64,000 nucleotides of DNA from Paenibacillus sp. YYML68. GTDB taxonomy: Bacteria > Bacillota > Bacilli > Paenibacillales > NBRC-103111. Positions 9,200-18,759 of the stretch are shown piece by piece. Within the stretch, counting starts at the first letter, position 1, and each line of letters starts with the position of its first letter. The stretch spans positions 3,822,501 through 3,886,500 of the forward strand of contig NZ_BQYI01000001.1 of NCBI RefSeq assembly GCF_027923405.1, written 5' to 3'. A program made the translations under genes and the position numbers. The notes beneath the pieces are model-generated. The model was given only the letters and a program-made list of their open reading frames with translations. It did not search any database and was not told the origin of the DNA.

Positions 9200-11398
9200 C
9201 TAAGCCTGCATAATGCGCTGCACCGAATAAACATCCTTCACCCGCTTAATTTTCTCCACAACGGCATGCAGATGATCGATATTGCGAATCAGTATCGTCA
9301 TATGAATCATCGCCATCTTGTTCTTGTCCGAACGGCCGGATACGGCAGAGATGACGGTCTTGCTCTCTGACACGGCCTGCAGCACCTCGTTCAGCAGTCC
9401 GCGACGGTCATGGCCGGTAATTTCGATCTCGACATTATAGTTCGCCTCCACCTGATCGGCCCATTCGACCTCAATGACGCGGTTGCCCTCGTCGCTATGC
9501 TCAGGAGAAGGAATATTCGTACAGTCCGAGCGATGCACGGACACGCCTCGTCCGCGTGTAATATACCCGATAATGCGGTCGCCGGGCACCGGATTGCAGC
9601 AGCGCGCGAAGCGGACGAGCAAGTTATCTACACCCTTAACACGTACTCCGTTCGTCGGCCGCCCCTTGCGCTCCTTGTCGTGAGACGGGACGCGCATATC
9701 GCGCACCTCGCTGGTCAGCTGCAGCGCCTGCTGCTGCGCCTCCTCTGCTTCACGACGAACCTTCTCCGTCAGCCGGGTCACGATCTGTGCAGCGGTAATG
9801 CCGCCGAAGCCGACAGCCGACATCATATCCTCAATCTCGTGGAAGTTGAACTTCTTCGCCACCTCGAGCAGCTCGTCGTCCTTCATCAGCGCAGGCGGCT
9901 CATAGCCGAGTCGCTTGAGCTCACGCTCGATCATGTCGCGACCCTTCAGCACGTTCTCCTCGCGCCGCTCCTTCTTGAACCATTGACGAATCTTCGAGCG
10001 GGCATGCGACGACTGGGCGATCTTCACCCAATCCTGACTAGGGCCATAGGAATGCTTGGACGTTAAGATCTCGATAATATCTCCCGTCTTCAGCTTATGG
10101 TCGAGCGGCACAATACGTCCGTTCACCTTGGCCCCGATCGTTCGGTTACCGACCTCTGTATGGATGCGATATGCAAAATCGAGCGGCACCGATCCAGCAG
10201 GCAGCTCGATCACCTCACCCTTCGGCGTGAAGACGAACACAAGATCGGAGAAGAAATCCATCTTGAGCGACTCCACGAACTCCGAGGCGTCCTCCGCCTC
10301 ATTCTGCAGCTCGATAATTTCGCGGATGAACTGCATCTTGTCCTCATAGCCGCTGGAAGGTCCGGTCGCGCCCTCCTTATAAGCCCAGTGCGCCGCCACC
10401 CCGTACTCCGACGTGCGATGCATGTCGAACGTCCGAATCTGCACCTCGAGCGGCTCACCCTTCGGTCCGATCACCGTCGTATGCAGCGACTGGTACATGT
10501 TCGGCTTCGGCATCGCGATATAATCCTTGAAGCGGCCAGGCATCGGCTTCCACAGCGTATGAATGATGCCGAGCGTTGCATAACAATCTTTAATGTTGTC
10601 CACGATAATACGCAGTGCGAGCAGATCGTAGATTTCGTTGAACTGCTTGTTTCGCGTCGTCATTTTTTTGTAAATACTGTAAATATGCTTCGGTCTGCCA
10701 GATATATCGCCCTCGATGCCCATCTCGCCGAGCTTCTCACGTACATTCGTGATGACATCGTTAATATATTGCTCTCGCTCGGTCCGCTTCTTCTGCATCA
10801 GGTTGACGATCCGGTAATATTGCTGCGGGTTCAAGTAGCGGAGCGCGATATCCTCCATCTCCCACTTGATCGCCGATATACCGAGCCGGTGCGCAATCGG
10901 GCAAAATATTTCAAGCGTCTCATCCGCGATTCGCCGCTGCGCCTCCTCGGATTGGTGCTTCAACGTGCGCATATTATGAAGACGATCGGCAAGCTTGATC
11001 AAGATTACACGAATATCTTGCGCCATCGCCACGAACATTTTCCGATAATTCTCGTTCTGATGCTCTTCCTTGCTCTTGAACTTGATCTTCTCCAGCTTCG
11101 TCAAGCCGTCCACAATCATTGCACACGTCGCGCCGAACCGTTCATGCACCGCCTCGAGCGGCACCGTCGTATCCTCCACCACATCATGCAGCAGCGCCGC
11201 GATGACGCTGATGACGTCCATCTGCATGTTAACCAGAATGTCCGCAACTGCAAGCGGATGCAGAATGTAAGGCTCGCCGGACTTACGAACTTGACCGAAG
11301 TGGGCTTCGTCGGCAAATACGTAAGCCTCCCGGATTCGGATAAGCTCTTGTTCCTTCATATATTTAGATGCCTTCTCAAGAAGCTGTTCTATCCCCAT
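9200..11398 (-). CDS. relA: Bifunctional (p)ppGpp synthetase/hydrolase Rel
   Basis: Long RSH protein of 732 residues that makes and degrades the alarmone (p)ppGpp. Domains in order: HD hydrolase (about 45-150, with ALLHDVVEDTT), synthetase (about 235-350, with GRFKDYIAMPKPN and SLHTTVIG), TGS (about 395-455) and a C-terminal ACT domain (about 655-730). The RFKD motif in the synthetase domain is the RxKD form found in bifunctional Rel proteins rather than the ExDD form of synthetase-only RelA, and the HD motif is intact. It is separated from the upstream apt-recJ unit by a strong terminator, so it has its own promoter, which I could not pinpoint. Confidence 0.97.
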   Translation of the reverse strand: MGIEQLLEKASKYMKEQELIRIREAYVFADEAHFGQVRKSGEPYILHPLAVADILVNMQMDVISVIAALLHDVVEDTTVPLEAVHERFGATCAMIVDGLTKLEKIKFKSKEEHQNENYRKMFVAMAQDIRVILIKLADRLHNMRTLKHQSEEAQRRIADETLEIFCPIAHRLGISAIKWEMEDIALRYLNPQQYYRIVNLMQKKRTEREQYINDVITNVREKLGEMGIEGDISGRPKHIYSIYKKMTTRNKQFNEIYDLLALRIIVDNIKDCYATLGIIHTLWKPMPGRFKDYIAMPKPNMYQSLHTTVIGPKGEPLEVQIRTFDMHRTSEYGVAAHWAYKEGATGPSSGYEDKMQFIREIIELQNEAEDASEFVESLKMDFFSDLVFVFTPKGEVIELPAGSVPLDFAYRIHTEVGNRTIGAKVNGRIVPLDHKLKTGDIIEILTSKHSYGPSQDWVKIAQSSHARSKIRQWFKKERREENVLKGRDMIERELKRLGYEPPALMKDDELLEVAKKFNFHEIEDMMSAVGFGGITAAQIVTRLTEKVRREAEEAQQQALQLTSEVRDMRVPSHDKERKGRPTNGVRVKGVDNLLVRFARCCNPVPGDRIIGYITRGRGVSVHRSDCTNIPSPEHSDEGNRVIEVEWADQVEANYNVEIEITGHDRRGLLNEVLQAVSESKTVISAVSGRSDKNKMAMIHMTILIRNIDHLHAVVEKIKRVKDVYSVQRIMQA

Positions 11399-11506
11399 CG
11401 GTCTTTTCCATTCCCTCGATTTGATTTTAATCCATTATGCCCCTGAAGCAGGCTCTCCGTCAAGAATAAGCCGAACAACCGAGCGATTTCGATTCTTAAT
11501 TATACA

Positions 11507-11530
11507 TAAAAAGGAGACCTCGCGGTCTCC
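11507..11530 (-). terminator. Intrinsic terminator after apt
   Basis: On the minus strand GGAGACC (11530-11524) pairs with GGTCTCC (11519-11513) around a GCGA tetraloop and is followed by TTTTTATG. It closes the recJ-apt unit 32 nt after the apt stop codon. Confidence 0.9.
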
Positions 11531-11561
11531 TGCATCTCTCACTATCGTGCGCTACTTGGTG

Positions 11562-12077
11562 CTATTCGTATTGTACGAGTGAAATCACTTCAACGCCGTC
11601 CAGCTTCTCACGGCCGTTCAGCTCGAGCAGCTCGATCAGGAACGCTGCGCCGACGACCTCGCCGCCCAGCTGCTTCACGAGATTCATCGAGGCTGCAATG
11701 GTGCCGCCAGTTGCGAGCAGATCGTCGGCGATCAGCACCTTTTGCCCTGGCGAGATTGCATCGCTGTGCATCGCCAGCTTATCCTTGCCATACTCGAGCG
11801 CATAGTCAGCCTCGATCGTCTCGCCTGGCAGCTTGCCGCTCTTGCGGATCGGCACGAAGCCGACCCCGAGCGCTACAGCAAGCGGAGCGCCGATGACGAA
11901 GCCGCGCGCTTCAGGCCCTGCGATGCAATCAATCTGCTGACCCTCCAGCCGCTTCACGAGCTCCTCAATGACGGCCTTGTACGCCGCGCCGTCGTTCAGA
12001 AGCGTTGTAATGTCTTTGAAGCTGATGCCGGGCTGAGGGAAGTCCGCAATTTCGCGGATATACGATTTGTAGTTCAT
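11562..12077 (-). CDS. apt: Adenine phosphoribosyltransferase
   Basis: Purine salvage enzyme of 171 residues that converts adenine and PRPP to AMP. The PRPP-binding loop VLIADDLLATGGTI is near residues 113-126, and the N-terminal FPQPGISFKDIT is typical of the family. It overlaps the stop of recJ by 4 nt (ATGA) and has its own GGAGG inside the recJ 3' end, so the two are translationally coupled. The recJ-apt-rel order is the standard Bacillales one. Confidence 0.97.
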   Translation of the reverse strand: MNYKSYIREIADFPQPGISFKDITTLLNDGAAYKAVIEELVKRLEGQQIDCIAGPEARGFVIGAPLAVALGVGFVPIRKSGKLPGETIEADYALEYGKDKLAMHSDAISPGQKVLIADDLLATGGTIAASMNLVKQLGGEVVGAAFLIELLELNGREKLDGVEVISLVQYE

Positions 12078-14533
12078 ACGATTTCCTCCAATATAGGTTC
12101 ACTAGTCATAAGGTGGTCAGTCAATAATTCAAGCAGCTCCCTGGAGGAGGAGTACAGTAGCTGCTGCTCCGCCTCCGGACGCTTCAATCTGGCTTGATAT
12201 AAGGTAGACGATGTCAGCTCTCTCTTCTGGGCTGCAGCCACGAGGCGGAAGCCGCCCTCGATACGCTCGGCTAATCCGAGCTCAGTGAATACGTCGAGCA
12301 TGAACCGTACGAGACCGACAGATACTCCTGCGCGCTTCGCAATCGCTTGCTCGTAAGCGAGCACCGAGCCGACTTGATGTCCATTCTTATCGAGCAGGGA
12401 CGCCGCGCCGTACACCGCCTTGAACATGTCGCGATCCGGTACGGTCGACGCCTGCCGATCTATCTCGGAGCTGCCGAACAGCGCGAAGTACCTGTGCACG
12501 GACAGTGCCGATGTCGTGACTGACTGCAGCTGCTTCATCGTATCGGGAACGGTGTACAGCACGATGTCGCTCGCCTCAGAGATCGATATGAGCTCAGCAG
12601 CCAAGCCATGAGGCGCTGCTGTGCCGAATACATCGACCGTCCACACCGCCGCCTCAGCATCGAGCTGACGCAGGGCGTCCGGCACATAGGAGCCGAACAC
12701 GATGACGACCGGAGGCTTCCGAGCAGGACGCTCGCCCCCCGGCAGACGCTTCAGCCGGTCCAGCACCTCGGCAAGCTTGCGCTCCGGCTGAGCGGTGCCT
12801 CGCCAGTCGAACAGCTGTACGCCTGGTACACATAGATCCTGCACCATAATTTGAGGCCGACACGTGCCATTCCATTCGTTCAAGGATAGCTCGCCGATCA
12901 CGTTCATCCGAGCGGACGGCGAGATCCACTCGCCTAGCGCGCCCTTCCCGAACGCGATCGCTTCCACCCCGGCCGCCGCCTCCAGCGAGCTCTTCAGCGT
13001 CAGCTTCAAGTGCTGATGCTCCTTGCCGAGCGTCCGCTGCTCGCTCACATGCAGCTCAGTGAACGTGAAGCGCGGAGCCGGGTTGCCCATGCCGAACGGG
13101 CCGAGCTGCTCCAGCTGCCGAATGCTGTCAATATGAATGTCCTCGAACCGGCACTCCAGATCTGACTGCATCACCGGTATATAGTCTTCCGGCTGCAGCC
13201 ACTCCTGCGCGAGCTGAATCATCCTCGCCTCCAGCTCTGGCAAATGATCTCTTGCGACTGTCATACCTGCCGCCATCGGATGGCCACCGTAATGCTCCAT
13301 CAAGTCGTCGCAGCGGGTGAGCGCCTTGTACATGTCGTAGCCAGCGATGGAGCGGGCGGAGCCCTTCGCCTTCCCGGTGTCCGGATCAATGCCGAGAATG
13401 ATCGTCGGCCTGTAATACCGATCTACCATCTTGGAGGCGACGATGCCGATGACGCCGACGTTCCACGATTCGTCTGCCAGCACGATGGCCTCCGGCAGCT
13501 TGCCATCCGCCGCCTTGCGACGCTCGACCATCGATGCAGCCTGCTTCGTCATCTCATCTACGATCCGCTGTCGCTCCTTATTCAGCTGATCGAGCTCATG
13601 TGCCAGATGCTCGGCCTCCTGCTCGCTGTCAGTCGTCAGCAATCGGACAGCCGTATCAGCACTAAGCAGCCTTCCGCTTGCGTTGATGCGAGGAGCGATC
13701 GCGAAGCCGATATGGGTCGAGTTCACATCCTTCAGCGCAATACCGGCTACGCCGAGCAAAGAGCGTATTCCATAGTTCGTCGTGGAGCGCATGCGGGCAA
13801 TGCCTTGCTTTACCATAATGCGATTCTCTCCAGATAGGTGCATCAGATCCGCGACTGTACCGATTGCGACGTATTCTAGCAGCTCCTCCGGCCAGCGGCC
13901 AAGCAGCGCCTGAGCCAGCTTGAAGCTGACGCCGACGCCAGCCAAGTGCTTGAACGGATACGAACAGGTTGGCTTCTTCGGATTGATGATCGCGTAGGCA
14001 TCAGGCAGCCGCTCCGGCGGCTCATGATGATCCGTCACGACGACATCGATACCAAGCTCTGCAGCATAAGCGATCTGCTCGACAGCGCTGATCCCTGTAT
14101 CGACAGTGATGATGAGGGACACGCCTGCTTCCTTCGCTGCATCGAGCGCCGCCGTATTCAAGCCATAGCCCTCATGCACCCGATGCGGTATATACGTATC
14201 GAAGCGGCAATCGAGCTGCTGCAGCAGCTTAACCATAAGTGTGGTGCTGCTTACCCCGTCCGCATCGTAATCGCCATACACGCGAATATATTCGCCAGCC
14301 TCGACGGCGCGGCGAATACGCTCGACAGCCTGCTCCATTCCGTCCAGCAAGTACGGATCGTGCGTATGCTCCGTTCCTCCGTGTAAAAACTGAGCTGCCT
14401 GCTCGATGTCCGTCCAGCCGCGTACCGCAAGCAGCTTGGCCACGAGCGGGGGCACGCCTAAGGCTTGCTCCAGCGTCTGTGCGATATGCGGCTCCGGTTG
14501 ACCGACCGACCATCTTGCCTTCCCCTGAAGCAT
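12074..14533 (-). CDS. recJ: Single-stranded-DNA-specific exonuclease RecJ
   Basis: DHH-family 5'-3' single-strand DNA exonuclease of 819 residues, used in recombination and mismatch or base-excision repair. The DHH domain carries DYDADGVSS near residue 85, then TVDTGISA and VVTDHHEPP. The DHHA1 motif EHYGGHPMAAG follows near residue 415, and then an OB-like domain. The last about 230 residues are the extra C-terminal domain seen in Firmicute RecJ proteins, so the length is normal for this group. AAGGGGG precedes the ATG. It is 60 nt downstream of the CDF transporter gene. Confidence 0.95.
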   Translation of the reverse strand: MLQGKARWSVGQPEPHIAQTLEQALGVPPLVAKLLAVRGWTDIEQAAQFLHGGTEHTHDPYLLDGMEQAVERIRRAVEAGEYIRVYGDYDADGVSSTTLMVKLLQQLDCRFDTYIPHRVHEGYGLNTAALDAAKEAGVSLIITVDTGISAVEQIAYAAELGIDVVVTDHHEPPERLPDAYAIINPKKPTCSYPFKHLAGVGVSFKLAQALLGRWPEELLEYVAIGTVADLMHLSGENRIMVKQGIARMRSTTNYGIRSLLGVAGIALKDVNSTHIGFAIAPRINASGRLLSADTAVRLLTTDSEQEAEHLAHELDQLNKERQRIVDEMTKQAASMVERRKAADGKLPEAIVLADESWNVGVIGIVASKMVDRYYRPTIILGIDPDTGKAKGSARSIAGYDMYKALTRCDDLMEHYGGHPMAAGMTVARDHLPELEARMIQLAQEWLQPEDYIPVMQSDLECRFEDIHIDSIRQLEQLGPFGMGNPAPRFTFTELHVSEQRTLGKEHQHLKLTLKSSLEAAAGVEAIAFGKGALGEWISPSARMNVIGELSLNEWNGTCRPQIMVQDLCVPGVQLFDWRGTAQPERKLAEVLDRLKRLPGGERPARKPPVVIVFGSYVPDALRQLDAEAAVWTVDVFGTAAPHGLAAELISISEASDIVLYTVPDTMKQLQSVTTSALSVHRYFALFGSSEIDRQASTVPDRDMFKAVYGAASLLDKNGHQVGSVLAYEQAIAKRAGVSVGLVRFMLDVFTELGLAERIEGGFRLVAAAQKRELTSSTLYQARLKRPEAEQQLLYSSSRELLELLTDHLMTSEPILEEIV

Positions 14534-14593
14534 ACGTGTCGATCCCCCTTTTAGTTAAAATCGTGCTGTGCCTATCAACGATAGACCTATCGT

Positions 14594-15544
14594 TTAGTGC
14601 AGCAGCGTCGGCAAATCATCGTGTTCGAGACCTTCATTCTTATATGGATAGCCCGGGTCGTAAGGATTCACGTGTACGAACACGTCCGATACATGGATGA
14701 AGCGCTTCATCAACGTCTGCTTCACCGTTTTGGCGATCTCATGACCTTCGAATATCGAAATTTTCGGATTCACGCTGATTTTGACATCTACAATGACGTA
14801 ATGCCCGTGCTCTCTCGCCCGCAGATCGTCAATCGAGATAACACCCTTGATCCGCTGCACCGTATCGAGCAGATCCTTCGCATCCTCTTGGTGCAGAACG
14901 TGATCCATCGTACGATGAGCCGCGTCCATCATGATGCGATAGCCCATACGGATGATCAGCACTGCAACGAGCAAGCCTGCAATCGGATCGAGATAATACA
15001 TGCCCGGCACGCCAAAATAAGCGCCCGCCATTGCACCGCCAATACCAACGAAAGCGGCGATGGACGAGTAGACGTCTGAGCGGTGCTCCCAGGCGCTAGC
15101 GATCAACGCTTGGCTGGACAGCCGCTGACCGAGCCTATACTTATATTGAAACATAATTTCCTTCACGACAATAGATAGAACGATGACAATTAAAGCCAAG
15201 CTCTTCGGTGGGCCTTCTACTCCCTCCAAAAACACCTTCACTGTTGTAATGCCGACCTCAAGCCCTGCTACCATGAGGAGAACGGACAAGACAATAGCCG
15301 CGATGGGCTCCGCCTTGCCGTGACCGTACGGATGATCCTCGTCAGGAGGCAGCTTCGCGGTACGAAGTCCGATCAGAACTGCAATGGAGCCAACGACATC
15401 GGAGGCTGAATGGACAGCATCAGCAAGCAAAGCCTTACTTTGCGCCATAATGCCTGCAGCCGCTTTGATCAGCGTCAAGACGACGTTCACTCCTATACCA
15501 ATCCACATGCCGACTGACGCCTGTTTATATCGTTCCTCTGTCAT
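14594..15544 (-). CDS. Cation diffusion facilitator (CDF) family transporter
   Basis: A 316-residue membrane protein of the CDF family, which exports divalent metals (Zn, Mn, Co or Fe) in exchange for protons. The metal-site motif HSASDVVGS (TM2) and HRSDVYSS (TM5) are present, with the DHPYGHGKAEP signature between. The C-terminal about 90 residues form the cytoplasmic ferredoxin-like domain. The metal cannot be assigned from sequence by eye. It sits between secF and recJ on the same strand, a usual place for it in this family of genomes. Confidence 0.92.
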   Translation of the reverse strand: MTEERYKQASVGMWIGIGVNVVLTLIKAAAGIMAQSKALLADAVHSASDVVGSIAVLIGLRTAKLPPDEDHPYGHGKAEPIAAIVLSVLLMVAGLEVGITTVKVFLEGVEGPPKSLALIVIVLSIVVKEIMFQYKYRLGQRLSSQALIASAWEHRSDVYSSIAAFVGIGGAMAGAYFGVPGMYYLDPIAGLLVAVLIIRMGYRIMMDAAHRTMDHVLHQEDAKDLLDTVQRIKGVISIDDLRAREHGHYVIVDVKISVNPKISIFEGHEIAKTVKQTLMKRFIHVSDVFVHVNPYDPGYPYKNEGLEHDDLPTLLH

Positions 15545-15598
15545 GGGGCCTCTCCTCCATGAAAGTATCGTTTCGTCAAAGCCTATACAAGTACAACA

Positions 15599-15634
15599 GC
15601 CGCCGCAGCATGCCTATGCGCGGCGGCCGTTTTT
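15599..15634 (+). terminator. GC-rich hairpin with a T run on the plus strand
   Basis: GCCGCCGC (15599-15606) pairs with GCGGCGGC (15620-15627), followed on the plus strand by CGTTTTTC. It lies just after the secF stop codon. Read on the minus strand (the strand of secF) it lacks a good T run, so it may act as a partial or bidirectional stop. No plus-strand gene nearby needs it. Confidence 0.5.
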
Positions 15635-15641
15635 CTATTGC

Positions 15642-16547
15642 TTACGCTGCAGCTTTCTTTTTGGAACCGATCGACTTGTTCTTCAGCAGCAGCCAGATTG
15701 GACTTGCGATGAAGATCGAAGAGTATGCCCCGCTAAGCAAGCCGAGAATCATCGCAAGCGAGAACAACCGAATCGCCGGACTTCCCATGACGAACAGCAG
15801 CACCGCGGCGATGAATACGGTCAGCACCGTATTAATGGAGCGCAGCATCGTCTGCGATATACTCTTGTTCACAAGATCAGCCAGATCTTCGAACGACTTC
15901 AGCTTGGAGAAGCGCAGGTTCTCACGAATCCGGTCAAATATAACGATCGTATCGTTGATGGAATAACCGATGATCGTAAGCACTGCGGCGACGAACGGCA
16001 GGTTAACCTCGAGACGGAAGATCGAGAATACACTGATGACGATGAACGCATCATGCAACAGAGCGACGATCGCTGCCACTGCGAAGCGCCATTCGAAGCG
16101 GATGCTGACATAAATAATGATTCCGACACTCGCAACCAGAACGGCGTATATCGCCTTCATTGCCAGCTCCTTCGCAAGCTCGGTGTCGACCGTATTCTCT
16201 TCCTTCGTCACCTTGTCACCATATACGGACTTGAAGGCGTCCTCTACCTGCTTCACCTGCTCCTGAGACAGCACCTGATCGAAGCGTACGGTCACACGAT
16301 CACCCAAGTCGCCGCCAATAATCGGCGGAGTCGCTGGCGACTGACCGGCACTCTTCAAGATCTCAACCGCCTTCGCCTGCTCCACCGCTTGTCCGCCTGT
16401 AGATATATCGAGCGTCGTGCCTGCCTTGAAGTCAACGCCCAGATTCAGGCCTGAGAACAGCAGCGTCGCAATGCCCAGTATCGTAATGACGATGGAGAAT
16501 ATGAACGCCTTCTTGCGATTACCGACAAAATCATAATTAAAGCGCAT
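15642..16547 (-). CDS. secF: Protein translocase subunit SecF
   Basis: Membrane protein of 301 residues that works with SecD to pull exported proteins through SecYEG using proton motive force. It has an N-terminal membrane segment, the GVDFKAGTTLDI motif near residue 33, a periplasmic-type P4 domain and five further membrane segments, including VGYSINDTIVIFDRIRE-like sequence in TM4. Its start overlaps the 3' end of secD by 11 nt, so the two are separate but coupled here, unlike the fused SecDF of Bacillus subtilis. Confidence 0.96.
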   Translation of the reverse strand: MRFNYDFVGNRKKAFIFSIVITILGIATLLFSGLNLGVDFKAGTTLDISTGGQAVEQAKAVEILKSAGQSPATPPIIGGDLGDRVTVRFDQVLSQEQVKQVEDAFKSVYGDKVTKEENTVDTELAKELAMKAIYAVLVASVGIIIYVSIRFEWRFAVAAIVALLHDAFIVISVFSIFRLEVNLPFVAAVLTIIGYSINDTIVIFDRIRENLRFSKLKSFEDLADLVNKSISQTMLRSINTVLTVFIAAVLLFVMGSPAIRLFSLAMILGLLSGAYSSIFIASPIWLLLKNKSIGSKKKAAA

Positions 16548-17769
16548 TAATCTCGGACTCCTTTACTCCAAAGTACTCCGGCTTCTTCAACCAGTTGCTA
16601 CGAATGAGCAAATACAGCAGCCATCTGGAGAAAAGGACGTTCGAAAGGATACTGACCAGAATGCTGAAAATAAGCGTCAGCGCAAAGCCTTGAATCGCGC
16701 CTGTTCCGAGGAAGTACAGCACCGCACCGGCCAAAATCGTCGTCAGGTTCGCGTCGATAATGGTGCGCAGCGAGTTGCGCGAGCCAGCCTTCAGCGACGA
16801 CAAGGCACTCTTGCCGCTGCGCATCTCCTCTTTAATCCGCTCGTACGTAATGATGTTGGCGTCCACGGCCATACCGACCCCAAGCACGAAGGCGGCAATA
16901 CCAGGGAGCGTCAACGTTGCGTTCATCATATAGATGATGCCAAGTAGCAGCCAGATGTAGGCAATGATCGATACGCTTGCGACCAGGCCTGGAATCCGGT
17001 AAACGAAAATCATGAATAGTAAAATTAGGATGGAAGCGACTACACTAGCGCGTACGGTCTGCTCCAGCGACGCTTGTCCGAGCGAGGCTCCGACAGACTG
17101 CGTATATTTCTCCGTCAGCTTCAGCGGCAGCGCACCGAGATTGATCGTGTCGCGCAGCTTCCGCGCTTCGTCGATCGTATAGTTACCGGAGATCGTCGCC
17201 TTGCCGTCGGATAGCACAGCCTGTACGATCGGAGCTGACAGCATCGTCTCGTCAAGGTAGATTGCAAGCGGCTGACCGAGCAGCTTCTCCGTCACGTTCT
17301 TGAACTTCTGAGCGTCCTTCACGGTGATGTTGATCTGCGGACGATTCGCCTCATCGAACATGAGCTCAGCTCCGCCCTGAACGAAATCGCTGCCGATCAT
17401 CTCCTTCGTGCCATCCGGTCCACGGAACGTCAGCTCAGCTGGCTTCTTCAGGATTGCTCGAACTTCGTCCTCATTCGTAATGCCGGCAATACGAACACGA
17501 ATACGGTCCTTGCCCTCAGTCGTAACCTCCGGCTCGGCAACACCGGAATCGTTCGCCCGCTTCTCGACGCTGCGCGCCGTCTCCAGCAGCGACTCCTTCG
17601 TAATCGTCTGTCCCTCTTCAATCGGCTCCGCAACGTACAAGATTTCAAAGCCGCCCTTCAAATCCAATCCGAGCCTGATATCCTTCATCAAGCTTGGGCT
17701 GGTCAGACCGATCGCGCTTAACACGATGATGACCACCGCGAAAAACGCGACAATACGCTTAGTATCCAT
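16537..17769 (-). CDS. secD: Protein translocase subunit SecD
   Basis: Partner of SecF, 410 residues from the chosen ATG. The family motif LGLDLKGGFEILY is near residue 35, the extracytoplasmic P1 domain follows, and the C-terminal half has five membrane segments with GMAVDANIITYERIKEE. The frame is open to 18021, but ATG 17769 (MDTKRIVAFF) has AAGGAG 7 nt upstream and matches the family start, and the longer version would overlap the comN gene. SecD and SecF work with YajC, whose gene is 4 kb away. Confidence 0.96.
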   Translation of the reverse strand: MDTKRIVAFFAVVIIVLSAIGLTSPSLMKDIRLGLDLKGGFEILYVAEPIEEGQTITKESLLETARSVEKRANDSGVAEPEVTTEGKDRIRVRIAGITNEDEVRAILKKPAELTFRGPDGTKEMIGSDFVQGGAELMFDEANRPQINITVKDAQKFKNVTEKLLGQPLAIYLDETMLSAPIVQAVLSDGKATISGNYTIDEARKLRDTINLGALPLKLTEKYTQSVGASLGQASLEQTVRASVVASILILLFMIFVYRIPGLVASVSIIAYIWLLLGIIYMMNATLTLPGIAAFVLGVGMAVDANIITYERIKEEMRSGKSALSSLKAGSRNSLRTIIDANLTTILAGAVLYFLGTGAIQGFALTLIFSILVSILSNVLFSRWLLYLLIRSNWLKKPEYFGVKESEINAL

Positions 17770-17870
17770 TAACGTTCTCCTTCCACACCTAGGTAGTCCT
17801 ATTATAACCACCTGCGAAAATCGAGTCAATTTAGCAAGAAACGCTCGAAAACGGCACGAATACATGCCGC

Positions 17871-17898
17871 AAAGACTCCCCTCTAGCGCTGGGAGTCT
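17871..17898 (-). terminator. Possible terminator overlapping the comN stop
   Basis: An 8-bp inverted repeat, AGACTCCC and GGGAGTCT (17873-17880 and 17891-17898), spans the stop codon of the ComN-type gene, with only TTT after it on the minus strand. It could be a weak terminator or a stabilising 3' hairpin between comN and secD. Confidence 0.45.
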
Positions 17899-18518
17899 CT
17901 GTAGACGCTCATCGTCATCCAATTCATGAACGACGTCACCTTCAACGTCAATATATCGTTGACGATGCGATGCAGCGGTGGGAGCCCCTTTTTCCGATAG
18001 CTGTCGCTGACGCATTCCCATATCTCCGCTCCCGTTACCCGCTCATAGCCGATCATACGGAACTCCTCCGCCTTGCTCCGGCATATGTCCTCGATCACCT
18101 GGTTCAGCTCCTCAGCTTCCATCAGCTCAGACGATCCCTCTGCGCCTTGCTCCGTCCAATCCGTGTCCGCCAAATGCTGTTCGATCTGAGCTTGATCGAC
18201 CTCACTGGCTTCAGCATCGTCAGCGCCAGCCTCCAATGCTTCCGATGAGTCCATCTCATGCTTCTGAGCTTGGCCCGGTGCCGTCTCAATCGTCATGGAC
18301 GCCCAGTCCATCATGGTCGGCTGCGCACGCCTCTCAGGAGCATCCACTGCCGCGGCAGACTCATCCGAATAGAACAGCTCCATATAGGGCACCTGCTCAG
18401 AACGTGCATCTTTATGATCTCTCTCTTCCTCTCCCGAAGCGGCTTTTTCCTCAGCCTTCTCATGATCCGTCGCTTGCGCTTCTCCGCTGCCAGACTGCAG
18501 CTGCTTCTCGTCGCTCAT
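17883..18518 (-). CDS. ComN-like post-transcriptional regulator with acidic N-terminal extension
   Basis: The C-terminal about 80 residues (ELNQVIEDICRSKAEEF to the end) match the ComN/YrzD family, which in Bacillus influences comE mRNA and binds DivIVA. The family is usually only about 90-100 residues long; this protein has 211. The first about 125 residues are low in hydrophobics and strongly acidic (many Glu, Asp, Gln, Ser and Ala) and look disordered. Position between secD and the divergent spoVB is the conserved Bacillales place for comN. The function of the extension is unknown. Confidence 0.8.
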   Translation of the reverse strand: MSDEKQLQSGSGEAQATDHEKAEEKAASGEEERDHKDARSEQVPYMELFYSDESAAAVDAPERRAQPTMMDWASMTIETAPGQAQKHEMDSSEALEAGADDAEASEVDQAQIEQHLADTDWTEQGAEGSSELMEAEELNQVIEDICRSKAEEFRMIGYERVTGAEIWECVSDSYRKKGLPPLHRIVNDILTLKVTSFMNWMTMSVYRDSQR

Positions 18519-18759
18519 CGATAGTACCCCCTCCCGTTTCGCAGCTCACTCGTTGATCTAACAATTCGCTATATTTGTCGTTTCTCCTGCTTTCCTTGCG
18601 TCTATAGACCTGTACAAAAATGTGTGCATGCAGGCGGACATGTTCGGCATATTCATGTAGTACACGCCCTAGATACTCTCTGCCCAGCTCGAAGCTTCCA
18701 TAGCAAGCTCCGATCAAGTGCTCGGAACCTGTTATTTCATGAGAAAAGAGGTTATTCCG

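Noticed and set aside
15599..15634. A terminator for a plus-strand gene upstream of 15599
   Set aside because: No plausible plus-strand gene ends there; the hairpin lies between secF and the CDF gene, so at most it acts on the minus strand or bidirectionally.
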